Source: Dyella nitratireducens
GTDB lineage: Bacteria; Pseudomonadota; Gammaproteobacteria; Xanthomonadales; Rhodanobacteraceae
DNA: 64,000 nt
Reading direction: 5' to 3'
Assembly: GCF_014642835.1 (NCBI RefSeq)
Contig: NZ_BMJA01000003.1
Coordinates: forward strand, 201,682 to 265,681
The position numbers and the translations under genes are program-made. A model generated the notes under the pieces. That model was given only the letters and a program-made list of their open reading frames with translations, had not been told where the DNA came from and did no database searches. Positions 9,467 through 17,234 of the stretch are shown one piece after another. Every line of letters starts with the position of its first letter. The first letter of the stretch is position 1.

Positions 9467-9991
9467 GTGAACAAATATGTTGACCGTGCGGACAAAAGCG
9501 AGGCGTCAACAGGACAAGAAACGTTCGACATGACGGACGTCGACGCGCTCTACAAAATGGCGGAGGTCAGCCGCATCTTGAAGAGCGCAACCTCCACCAT
9601 CGAGAAACTCGCACACCTGGCCTCGGGAACCAACGATCTGACACTGATGCACTGCCTCGTGCTGGTTCATCTATCGAGGACGGTCAGCTGCAAACAGTTG
9701 GATCTGAAATATGCCACCCGCATCGCTTCGCCGTATCTGACGAAGTTGATCGATGAACTCACCATTCGGGGTTTTGTCCGTCGGCATCGGTCGTCAGGGG
9801 ATCGTAGGCAGATCATTCTGGTGCTTACCGCGCCAGGACGGGAAACTGCGCTGCGTCTGCTGGCGTCCTTGCATGAGCTCACCCATCAGACACAACGCGA
9901 TGCTATTGAGCAGCTTGGTTTCTCGCTGAAGCGTTTTGTCATCACGACCGGGAACGAAGGGCTATCTGATCGGGATGGCAAAGAGAACTGA
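9467..9991 (+). CDS. MarR-like winged-helix regulator
   Basis: A 174-residue protein with a MarR-type winged helix: SCKQLDLKYATRIASPYLTKL as the DNA-reading part and RHRSSGDRRQIILVLTAPGR as the wing. GTG at 9467 is preceded by AGGAG nine bases upstream; ATG at 9530 is an alternative start. It lies 23 bases after the OMF gene on the same strand, so it is probably co-transcribed with the exporter. The exporter locus would then have two MarR-like regulators, one divergent and one at the operon end. Sequence similarity to the first regulator is low by eye. Confidence 0.75.
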   Translation: MNKYVDRADKSEASTGQETFDMTDVDALYKMAEVSRILKSATSTIEKLAHLASGTNDLTLMHCLVLVHLSRTVSCKQLDLKYATRIASPYLTKLIDELTIRGFVRRHRSSGDRRQIILVLTAPGRETALRLLASLHELTHQTQRDAIEQLGFSLKRFVITTGNEGLSDRDGKEN

Positions 9992-10020
9992 GATCAACCC
10001 TCGCTGGACACCTGATCACA

Positions 10021-10152
10021 CCTCACCGTCATTCCGGCGAACGCCGGAATCCAGTACGAACATGCTGTGCGGAGCACTCAACATAAAAGGTGTCGTGTCC
10101 TTCGGACGCATATTTAAACTGGATTCCGGCGTTCGCCGGAATGACGGTGAGG
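10021..10152. repeat. Long-form REP/MITE-like palindrome, orientation A
   Basis: Terminal arms CCTCACCGTCATTCCGGCG and its exact reverse complement flank an inner, non-symmetric block containing TGTGCGGAGCACTCA and GTGTCCTTCGGACGC. The same 125-130 bp unit recurs at 46544-46672 in this orientation and at 20235 and 23861 in the opposite one. It lies between the convergent MarR gene and the CoA-transferase gene. Confidence 0.85.
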
Positions 10153-10222
10153 CAATGATTGGCATTGCCGCAAGGTTGACCTACCCACTTGCAAACAAGG
10201 TAAGAGATGTTTTTTAGCCGCG

Positions 10223-11449
10223 CTAAACCACATGCTCCTTCGCGCGCGGAATAGCACCACCCTCACACAAATCATCAATCTCAGTCGCACTGAATCCAAG
10301 CTGCCGAAGAATCTCCTCGTTGTGCTCACCAATCTTCGGCGCACGCTTGGCCGAAACCTTGGCGACACCATGCACCTGCAGCGGACTGCTGATCGTGGAC
10401 GTCAGCTTGCCACCGGCACCTTCGAGCGGAACGATGATGTCATTGGCGCGCAGCTGCGGATCATCGATCACCTCTTGCGGAGAGCGCACGGCACCGAACG
10501 TCACATGGACGCCACTGAAAACCTTGTACCAGTGCTCCATCGGCTGCGACTCGAAAACGCCGTCCAGGATGGCGGTGAGCTGCGGCATATTCGCCATCAA
10601 CTTGGCGGGATCGGCAAACCTCGGATCGGTCAGAAGATCCGGCCGGCCGATCGCCTTGGCCACGGCCTCCAGCTTGTCGGGTGTGACGATGAGAACGAAC
10701 CAGGTGTCATCGGCGGCGCGATAGACATTCATCGCCGCATTCGCAGGATTCTTGCGATCGTGCAAACCAAAAAACTTCGCATCGCACAGTGCCGCCTGGA
10801 TCGAAACGCTTGCCGACCAGACACCTTCCGCAAGCAGCGAGGTCGTGACACGAGTGCCCTCACCCGTGCGTTCGCGGCGATACAGGGCCGTTACAATCGC
10901 GGCATAAAGCCCGACTGCGGTCGCATTGTCACCGCTGCCTGCCACCGGCCAGGTGGGTGGCGCGCCGGCATCGCGCGTCATCGACAGCAATCCGCTGCGC
11001 GCCCAGTACGAGGTGATGTCAAAGCCCGGCAGATCTGCATCAGGCCCCTTCTCGCCGAAACCCGTAAGGTCGGCGTAGATCAGGCGCGGGTTCCATCCCA
11101 CCACGTCTTCATATTCAAGTTTGAGTCGCGCGCGTGCCGGGTGCGGTGTATTCACGATCAGAACGTCGGCCCATTTGACGAGCTTCTCGATCACCTGGCG
11201 AGCGCCCGGCGATTTCAGGTCAAGCGCCATGCCCCGCTTGTTTCGGTTGGCCAGGTGCCAGGGGTAGGCATCCGCGGCAACCGGTTGCGGTGGCATGTTG
11301 TTCGCATGTCGCCACAGGTCGCCATTCGGCGGCTCCACCTTGATCACGTCGGCGCCGAAGTCGGACAGGATCACCGCGGCGCTGGGGCCTGCGATGAAGC
11401 TCGCCATATCCACCACTTTGAGCCCGGAAAAAATGTTGTCGCTTGCCAT
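10223..11449 (-). CDS. CaiB/BaiF family (class III) CoA-transferase
   Basis: A 408-residue protein close to the usual length of class III CoA-transferases. Visible are the N-terminal FSGLKVVDMASFIAGP and SDFGADVIKVEPPNGD (the Rossmann-like CoA region with the VIKVE motif), NRNKRGMALDLKS, and a segment DLTGFGEKGPDADLPGFD typical of the family. It moves CoA between carboxylic acids. The start ATG 11449 is preceded by GAAGGGA; a longer frame to 11566 lacks family similarity. It is the last gene of a minus-strand operon with two crotonases, an acyl-CoA dehydrogenase and a 3-hydroxyacyl-CoA dehydrogenase. That resembles carnitine-type or other CoA-thioester breakdown, but the substrate is not identified. 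Confidence 0.88.
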   Translation of the reverse strand: MASDNIFSGLKVVDMASFIAGPSAAVILSDFGADVIKVEPPNGDLWRHANNMPPQPVAADAYPWHLANRNKRGMALDLKSPGARQVIEKLVKWADVLIVNTPHPARARLKLEYEDVVGWNPRLIYADLTGFGEKGPDADLPGFDITSYWARSGLLSMTRDAGAPPTWPVAGSGDNATAVGLYAAIVTALYRRERTGEGTRVTTSLLAEGVWSASVSIQAALCDAKFFGLHDRKNPANAAMNVYRAADDTWFVLIVTPDKLEAVAKAIGRPDLLTDPRFADPAKLMANMPQLTAILDGVFESQPMEHWYKVFSGVHVTFGAVRSPQEVIDDPQLRANDIIVPLEGAGGKLTSTISSPLQVHGVAKVSAKRAPKIGEHNEEILRQLGFSATEIDDLCEGGAIPRAKEHVV

Positions 11450-11487
11450 GTCTGTCCCTTCTCGATCATTAGTGTGCGGCGGCGACT

Positions 11488-12309
11488 TCACCGCCCCCGA
11501 AACTGAGGCGCACGTTTCTCCAGAAAGGCAGTGGTGCCTTCCTGCTTGTCTTCGGTGGCGGCGCAAATGCCGAAGTAGGCCGCTTCCAGCGCAAGACCTT
11601 CGCTTTGGCTGATATCCAATCCCTTGTTCACGGCATCCAGGGAGAACTTCACCGCGATCGGTGCATTGGCCGCGATTTGCTTGAGGATGGTCTCGGCGCG
11701 TTCCATCAGGCTTGCCGCAGCCACGACTTCATTGACGAGGCCAATGCGATAGGCCTCCTGCGCAGAAATCGTTTCGCCAGTGAGAATCAGCTGCAACGCA
11801 CGCCCCTTCCCTACCAGGCGCGGCAAACGTTGCGTTCCGCCGCCACCAGGCAGCAAACCCAGCTTTACTTCAGGCTGTCCGAATTTGGCGTGCTCCACGG
11901 CGATCCGCATCGTGCAGGCCATGGCCGTCTCGCAGCCGCCACCTAGCGCAAAGCCGTTGATCGCCGCGATCACCGGTTTGCCAAGATTTTCGACGAGATC
12001 CAGCACGTGCTGCCCGAGCCGGCTGGATGCCTCCGCCTCATAGGCACCTAAATGCGCGAGTTCGCTGATGTCGGCGCCGGCAATGAAAGCCTTGTCACCT
12101 GCGCCGGTGAGGATCACGCCGCGTACAGAAGCATCAGCTTTCGCGGCTTCGAATGCAGCCTGCAAATCGGTCCATGTCGACGTATTCAGCGCGTTGAGCA
12201 CCTTGGGCCGATTAACCGTCACGTGGGCAATCGAACCCTTTTTCTCATACAGAACGTTCTCGAGCTTCAACTCCGTCGCTGAAGCAGGTTCGAGTGTCAA
12301 GGCAGTCAT
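11488..12309 (-). CDS. Enoyl-CoA hydratase (crotonase), both catalytic Glu present
   Basis: A 273-residue crotonase-fold protein. The oxyanion-hole segments AFIAGADISEL and NGFALGGGCE are present. Both glutamates used for water addition are present, in GGGCE and in PEVKLGLLPGGGGTQRL, so it is expected to be a true hydratase converting trans-2-enoyl-CoA to 3-hydroxyacyl-CoA. It overlaps the upstream crotonase gene by four bases (ATGA), implying coupled translation. The last helix FLEKRAPQF is the usual C-terminal trimerisation end. Confidence 0.9.
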   Translation of the reverse strand: MTALTLEPASATELKLENVLYEKKGSIAHVTVNRPKVLNALNTSTWTDLQAAFEAAKADASVRGVILTGAGDKAFIAGADISELAHLGAYEAEASSRLGQHVLDLVENLGKPVIAAINGFALGGGCETAMACTMRIAVEHAKFGQPEVKLGLLPGGGGTQRLPRLVGKGRALQLILTGETISAQEAYRIGLVNEVVAAASLMERAETILKQIAANAPIAVKFSLDAVNKGLDISQSEGLALEAAYFGICAATEDKQEGTTAFLEKRAPQFRGR

Positions 12310-13097
12310 TGCAAGGATCCTCCCGCTGCAGCTTTGGACTTTGTGAAGTCGGGCTTGCGCTTTTCGAGGAATGCCATGAGGGCTTCCTTGGTATCAGCCG
12401 ACTGCAAACGCGACGCGTACTCCTGGAACTCAAGTTCCGCAGCAGCCGCCATGTGCGCGCTCAAGCTACGTCTCATCAACTGCTTGCTCGCACATACCGC
12501 GCCGGCCGGTTGCCGTGTCAGTTTGTGTGCCGTGTCCAGCGCTGTTGCCATGAGATCTGCCTCGGCCACGACGCGCGTGACGAACCCCAGCTCCGCAGCG
12601 CGGCGTGCATCGAACGGCTGTGCCAACAGCACCAATTCCGCAGCGGCGAGATAGCCGATCTGCGCGGGAAGCCAATAGCTCGTTCCCAGTTCCGGCACCA
12701 GGGCGAGATTCACGAAAGGCATCTGAAACCGCGTGTGCTCGGCCGCATACACGAAGTCGAAGTGCGTGAGCATGGTTGTGCCCCCACCAATGGCGACGCC
12801 ATGCACCGCCGCGATAAGCGGCTTGCCGAACTCGATCAGCGCAGCGACGAAGCGACCCTGCGGGCTGTCATCCCCCTTCAGCGGATGGTGGAGAAAATCC
12901 TCAAGATCATTGCCCGCGCAGAATGCATCGCCAACGCCGTGCAGAAGCACAACCCGCGTTTCGTCGTCCTTGGCAGCGGCATTGAGCAGATCGGCGATGG
13001 TCGAGTACATGTTGAACGTCATCGCATTCTTCTTTTCCGGTCGGTTGAACTGGATTCGAAGAATGTTCTCGAAGCGCTCGGTCATGATCTCAGGCAT
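12306..13097 (-). CDS. Crotonase-family protein (enoyl-CoA hydratase/isomerase), atypical active site
   Basis: A 263-residue crotonase. It keeps the oxyanion-hole motif AFCAGNDLEDF and HGVAIGGGTT, but the first hydratase glutamate is replaced (GGGTT instead of GGGCE). At the second glutamate position it has PFVNLALVPELGTS. This pattern is seen in isomerases and other crotonase subgroups rather than in classic hydratases, so its reaction may be isomerisation or hydration of a special substrate. It sits 42 bases downstream of the acyl-CoA dehydrogenase gene and overlaps the next crotonase. Confidence 0.85.
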   Translation of the reverse strand: MPEIMTERFENILRIQFNRPEKKNAMTFNMYSTIADLLNAAAKDDETRVVLLHGVGDAFCAGNDLEDFLHHPLKGDDSPQGRFVAALIEFGKPLIAAVHGVAIGGGTTMLTHFDFVYAAEHTRFQMPFVNLALVPELGTSYWLPAQIGYLAAAELVLLAQPFDARRAAELGFVTRVVAEADLMATALDTAHKLTRQPAGAVCASKQLMRRSLSAHMAAAAELEFQEYASRLQSADTKEALMAFLEKRKPDFTKSKAAAGGSLQ

Positions 13098-13139
13098 TTT
13101 CGTCTCCTTGGATTCTGTGGCTGGTCGGCGCCACGCGCG

Positions 13140-14363
13140 TCAGACAAACGCGCCGTGGCCGGTGATGGCTTTACCAATGATCAGGTTCTGCATCTGATAC
13201 GTACCTTCATAGGAATAGAGCGCTTCGGCATCGGCGAAGAAACGGCCGACATCGTAGTCGGCAAGAATGCCGTTGCCGCCCAGCAGCTCGCGTCCCCACG
13301 CGACGGTTTCGCGCGATTTGGCCGTGCAGAATGCTTTCGCAAGCGCCGCCTGGTGATCGCTGAGCTTGCCCTCGTCATCGAGTTGCGCAAGTCGCAGCAT
13401 CAAGCACTGGCACGCCGTTACGTTGGCGAGCATCTTCGCAAGCATGTCCTGCACCATCTGGAACGAAGCGATCGGCTTGCCGAACTGCGATCGCTCCTGG
13501 GTGTATTTGAGCGTTGCCTCGAACGCGCCCATCTGGATGCCGGTGGAAGCCCAACCCACCATGTACCGCGTCATCCGCAGCACACGCGCGGTGTCGCGGA
13601 ACGAATTGCCGCCTTGCAGGCGATTCGCCTCCGGCACACGCACATCGGTCAAGGTGATCTGGCCGTTCTGGACCACCTTCAGCGCGATCTTGTGTTCCAT
13701 CTTCTCCACGCTGAAACCCGGCGTGGTTTTGTTCTCGATGATGAAACCTTTGACCTGGTTGTCAGCCACGTCCCGCGCCCAGATGATCGATATGTCGCAC
13801 CATGGCGAGTTACCGATCCATCGCTTCTGGCCATTGAGAATCCAGTTGTCGCCGTCGCGCTTCGCCGTCGTGGTCAGGCCGCCGGCCGTTCCCGAACCGA
13901 CCAGTGGTTCGGTCAACCCGAAGCAGCCAATTTTCTCGAACCGCGCCATGGGTGGCAGCCACTTCTGTTTCTGCTCTTCCGATCCATCGAGATAAATCGA
14001 GCCCATCGCCAAGCCGCTGTGCACGCCGAAGAACGTGCACATCGATGCATCAGTGCGCGCCAGTTCCATCGCGACGTAGCCGAACAACTTCTGGCTGCCG
14101 CCCGCGCAGCCATAACCTTCGTAGCCAAGTCCGCCGATGCCAAGCTCCTTGAACGAAGGCAGCAGTTCGAACGGAAACGCATCATCCGACCAATACTTGT
14201 TGATGATCGGCCGGACTTTGGTTTCCATGTATGTCCGCACTTTTTTGACGACGGCCCTCTCTTCTTCGGTGAGAAGCTCGACCAGCAGATAGAAGTCGCC
14301 GTTCGGTACAGGTATGGGCTTCGGTTCGCCGCTTTTGCTTGCTGCGGTTGCTGCTGTGGACAT
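13140..14363 (-). CDS. Acyl-CoA dehydrogenase (glutaryl-CoA dehydrogenase-like)
   Basis: A 407-residue FAD flavoprotein. FGLTEPLVGSGTAG and WIGNSPWCDISIIWAR are the FAD/substrate-binding middle domain. RSQFGKPIASFQMVQ and LLGGNGILADYDVGRFF belong to the C-terminal helical domain. YEGTYQMQNLIIGKAITG contains the Glu in YEGT that acts as the catalytic base in this family; this ending resembles glutaryl-CoA dehydrogenases. ATG 14363 is chosen because GGAG lies six bases upstream. The reaction is alpha,beta-desaturation of an acyl-CoA. Substrate specificity cannot be decided from sequence alone. Confidence 0.88.
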   Translation of the reverse strand: MSTAATAASKSGEPKPIPVPNGDFYLLVELLTEEERAVVKKVRTYMETKVRPIINKYWSDDAFPFELLPSFKELGIGGLGYEGYGCAGGSQKLFGYVAMELARTDASMCTFFGVHSGLAMGSIYLDGSEEQKQKWLPPMARFEKIGCFGLTEPLVGSGTAGGLTTTAKRDGDNWILNGQKRWIGNSPWCDISIIWARDVADNQVKGFIIENKTTPGFSVEKMEHKIALKVVQNGQITLTDVRVPEANRLQGGNSFRDTARVLRMTRYMVGWASTGIQMGAFEATLKYTQERSQFGKPIASFQMVQDMLAKMLANVTACQCLMLRLAQLDDEGKLSDHQAALAKAFCTAKSRETVAWGRELLGGNGILADYDVGRFFADAEALYSYEGTYQMQNLIIGKAITGHGAFV

Positions 14364-14439
14364 TGGGGCTCCGATGACTTCGGTTTGAAAGCCGGAAAAA
14401 GTAAAAACGTACAATCGATCCGGATAGAAGCACCCAGCC

Positions 14440-15417
14440 TCAAGCGACCGGCGCCGCCGATTTGAGCTGGCTCGATTTCTCTACCTTGTTACGCAGCTCA
14501 AGCAGCCCGAGCAGCACCTCATCGCGCTCCGACGCAAGTTCGTCGATGGAACGCGAACCGATCTCGGCATGCAGGCCGTCGATCAGTTTCTTCTGCACGT
14601 CCGGGGTAAGTTCGGGAGAGCCCAACACTTTCCACCACGCCGTCATGGGCCCAGTGAATTGCTGGAAGAAGTGCTCGATGCCGCCTTGACCACCGCCAAG
14701 ATGATTGAGCAGCACCTGGCCCATGATGCCCCAGCGCAGACCCGGCCCCCAGCACAACGCCGTATCGACATCGGCGACGCTGACGACGCCATCGGCAACC
14801 AGGTGATAGACCTCCCGCGCCAACGCAGCCTGCAAACGGTTGGCTACATGGCCTGGCACTTCTTTGTTCAAGCGGACGGTTCGCTTGCCCAGGCTTGTAT
14901 AAAACTCGGCGACGCGGTCGATCGTATCTTTCGATGTCTTTGCCCCGCCGACGATCTCGACCAGCGGAACCAGATGCGGCGGATTGAAGGGATGCGCGAT
15001 GACGCAGCGCTCGGGATGCTTTTCGCACGCCGACTGGATGTCGCTCATGGTCAAGCCCGATGAGCTTGAGGCAATGATGACGCTGGGATGCAACAGCTCA
15101 TCCAGTTGGCGATAGAGCGTCTTCTTGAACTCGATTCGCTCGGGCCCGTTCTCCTGCACCAGATCGGCATCCTTGATGGCGTCCGCAAGGTTCGCCGTGA
15201 ACGACACCCTGTTCTGTGATGCATCAGGCGCAAGGCCAAGCCGTTGCAACGCAGGCCAAGCCGCTGCGATAAAACGCTTCAATGCGGCCTCGGCATCCGG
15301 CGCGACGTCTGTCGCCACCACGTCCAGACCCTTGGCCAGGAAAAGAGCGGCCCAGCTGGCGCCAATCACTCCCGTGCCGATGATCGCCACCCGGCGAATA
15401 GGCTTGCTATGAGACAT
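14440..15417 (-). CDS. 3-hydroxyacyl-CoA dehydrogenase / L-carnitine dehydrogenase-like
   Basis: A 325-residue NAD-dependent dehydrogenase. The N-terminal Rossmann motif is GTGVIGASWAALFLAKG. VQENGPERIEFKKTLYRQLD, SSSSGLTMSDIQ and VIAHPFNPPHLVPLVEIVGG are the conserved 3HCDH segments including the catalytic His in AHPFNP. GHVANRLQAALAREVYHLV opens the C-terminal domain. The single-domain length and the PERIEFK/HPFNPPHLVPLVE forms resemble carnitine dehydrogenase and lambda-crystallin-type enzymes. It oxidises a 3-hydroxy group on a carnitine- or hydroxyacyl-like substrate. The start is one base from the upstream gene's stop, so it belongs to the same operon. Confidence 0.87.
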   Translation of the reverse strand: MSHSKPIRRVAIIGTGVIGASWAALFLAKGLDVVATDVAPDAEAALKRFIAAAWPALQRLGLAPDASQNRVSFTANLADAIKDADLVQENGPERIEFKKTLYRQLDELLHPSVIIASSSSGLTMSDIQSACEKHPERCVIAHPFNPPHLVPLVEIVGGAKTSKDTIDRVAEFYTSLGKRTVRLNKEVPGHVANRLQAALAREVYHLVADGVVSVADVDTALCWGPGLRWGIMGQVLLNHLGGGQGGIEHFFQQFTGPMTAWWKVLGSPELTPDVQKKLIDGLHAEIGSRSIDELASERDEVLLGLLELRNKVEKSSQLKSAAPVA

Positions 15418-15418
15418 G

Positions 15419-16348
15419 TCACTGCTCCTTCGGGAGTTCGGCGTAGGCGATGCCGGTCAGGTTGCCCTGGGCATAGAGGAAATTTTTCTCTTCGGATCCA
15501 CCGAGCCGCGCGGTGTAGACCGAGCCCGCGAGATCGGTTACGAACATGCGGTCGCCAGCCACGTCCAGGGCGATGCCGATGCCTTCCATCAAATGGGTAA
15601 CGACGATCTCCGGCTCGGCCGGTTTGTGGTCGATGGATGCGCGATTGACCGTGTTGCCGCGCGGCGGGTCGCCGCGGTCGGTCCAGTACAGGACGCGGTT
15701 TTTCTCGTCGAGCTCAAGATCGATCGGCTCCGGCAATTTATCGAAAAAAATCTCGATATCCGACCTGGCCGCTGCGGTTTCTCCGGCAGGGATCTCGATA
15801 TTGGCGCGGAAGATACGGCCGAGCCCGGCTTTGTCAGGACCTTTTTGCGACCAATAGATATGCCCGCGTTCCGCATCGATCGTCAGGCCGACGCACCACT
15901 TGGTTTTATCCCTGCTATCGGTTTCACCGCGTCCGGCCTCGATGAGCGTCTCCAACTGCGATCCGTCCAGATTGCAGCGCATGACACGCGTGCCTTCTCG
16001 GTCGCACCAATAGAGCTTGCCGTTTGGCTTATCGAGAATGATCTGCTTCGGCGTGTGGGTGTCTCCCTGCGCAACGATCATCTTGCGGTTTTTCCCGTCG
16101 ATGTCGGCGCGCTCGATCGATCCGTCGTTGAGGTTGGGAACGCCCATGTTGGTCCAGTAGATGTGACCGGCATCAATATCGACGACGATGCCGTCGGGCA
16201 TGCGGCAATCCGTGACGATGGTCTTGCGATCGGAACCATCCGCATTCATGCAATGAATGCGCCCGGCATTGATTTCCAGCACAAAGAGTCGGGCGACGGT
16301 GGCTCTGGTGCCAGCGCTGTGCTGGCTTTCGTTGAGGACTTCGGACAT
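15419..16348 (-). CDS. YWTD-repeat beta-propeller protein
   Basis: A 309-residue protein made of repeating propeller blades with IYWTN, LYWCD, IYWSQ and LYWTD, i.e. the YWTD motif of LDL-receptor-like six-bladed propellers. No signal peptide or membrane segment is seen, so a cytoplasmic location is likely. It is the first gene of the CoA-thioester operon and almost touches the 3-hydroxyacyl-CoA dehydrogenase gene. The propeller may bind a substrate or act as a lactonase/hydrolase-like enzyme, as in SMP-30-type propellers. Neither role can be shown, as no catalytic signature is evident. Confidence 0.8.
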   Translation of the reverse strand: MSEVLNESQHSAGTRATVARLFVLEINAGRIHCMNADGSDRKTIVTDCRMPDGIVVDIDAGHIYWTNMGVPNLNDGSIERADIDGKNRKMIVAQGDTHTPKQIILDKPNGKLYWCDREGTRVMRCNLDGSQLETLIEAGRGETDSRDKTKWCVGLTIDAERGHIYWSQKGPDKAGLGRIFRANIEIPAGETAAARSDIEIFFDKLPEPIDLELDEKNRVLYWTDRGDPPRGNTVNRASIDHKPAEPEIVVTHLMEGIGIALDVAGDRMFVTDLAGSVYTARLGGSEEKNFLYAQGNLTGIAYAELPKEQ

Positions 16349-16470
16349 GCGGCACCTGCTTGAAGGTATGACACAACTTCGATGGGAGTTATGTCGCTAC
16401 CATGCCGCGAAAGACAGCTACCGTATTGGACGAAACTACCGTCCTGAGAAAATTCGTGGTGATATCTCGG

Positions 16471-17169
16471 TCATGATTCGGTTTTTGCTTCGTTGTGTAC
16501 GTAAGCCAAGGCAGCGACGATCGGCAGCAACGTGAAACACTTGACGCTGACGATGGCAAACATCAACGCACCGCATCCGCATCCCAGTGCGAACACGGCA
16601 ACGTTCCCACTAAAACGAACGAGCCGGGAATTGAGCGCCGATGCCTGCTCTTCGCTCAAGCCACCATGCAGCTTGTCCGCCAGATCGAGCATGATTTGCG
16701 TCGTAGTTCCCGTCATGATCGTGGACGGCGGCGCGTAAGAAAGATGAACACGATGCACGGCATTTTGCAGTGCCATGGCAGTGACGAAGATCATGCCCAC
16801 GACGACCGTTGCCGTGTTGTCCGCATCGGGAAAAGGTCCAAGCACCCACGCCAGCCACGCGCCCACGATCAGGAGAACCAATTCCAGCAGAAATAGTGTT
16901 CGCAACACCGGCCTACCAAGCGCCACCAGCTTGTAATGCAGCAGACGTGCGAAAACGATAACGATGCAAAAGACAGGAAGCGCCAGGAGTTTCGCCACCG
17001 TACCGCTCGATCCATACACGAATGCAGCACCAAGCGTCACGAAGTTGCCGGTTACGTGAGTCGTAAAGAGGCCGTGCAAGGCCAGAAACCCGGCCGAATC
17101 GACATAACCGGCATTGAAGCTGAGTAGCGTTGGAAGATTCGGCATTTTGAACATGGCAGCGCCCCTCAT
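16471..17169 (-). CDS. DUF1275 (YoaK-like) membrane protein
   Basis: A 232-residue polytopic membrane protein with about six hydrophobic segments. It matches the DUF1275 family by NAGYVDSAGFLALHGLFTTHVTGN near the N-terminus and by the central AMALQNAVHRVHLS...TIMTGTTTQ pattern. Members are inner-membrane proteins of unknown function. ATG 17169 has GAAGGG close upstream; ATG 17154 is an alternative. It has its own upstream region, 65 bases from the downstream end of the large oxidoreductase gene. Confidence 0.88.
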   Translation of the reverse strand: MRGAAMFKMPNLPTLLSFNAGYVDSAGFLALHGLFTTHVTGNFVTLGAAFVYGSSGTVAKLLALPVFCIVIVFARLLHYKLVALGRPVLRTLFLLELVLLIVGAWLAWVLGPFPDADNTATVVVGMIFVTAMALQNAVHRVHLSYAPPSTIMTGTTTQIMLDLADKLHGGLSEEQASALNSRLVRFSGNVAVFALGCGCGALMFAIVSVKCFTLLPIVAALAYVHNEAKTES

Positions 17170-17234
17170 TCACCCTTCCAAGAGAAGGTAACTGCCCTTG
17201 AGAGCGCTTTATGCAAACTATCCGGCGCAAATCT

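Noticed and set aside
12294-14465. Long plus-strand open frame (723 codons) opposite the crotonase and acyl-CoA dehydrogenase genes
   Set aside because: It is antisense to two genes with clear family motifs. The translation has no recognisable domain and is rich in Arg/His/Leu, as expected for a high-GC shadow frame.
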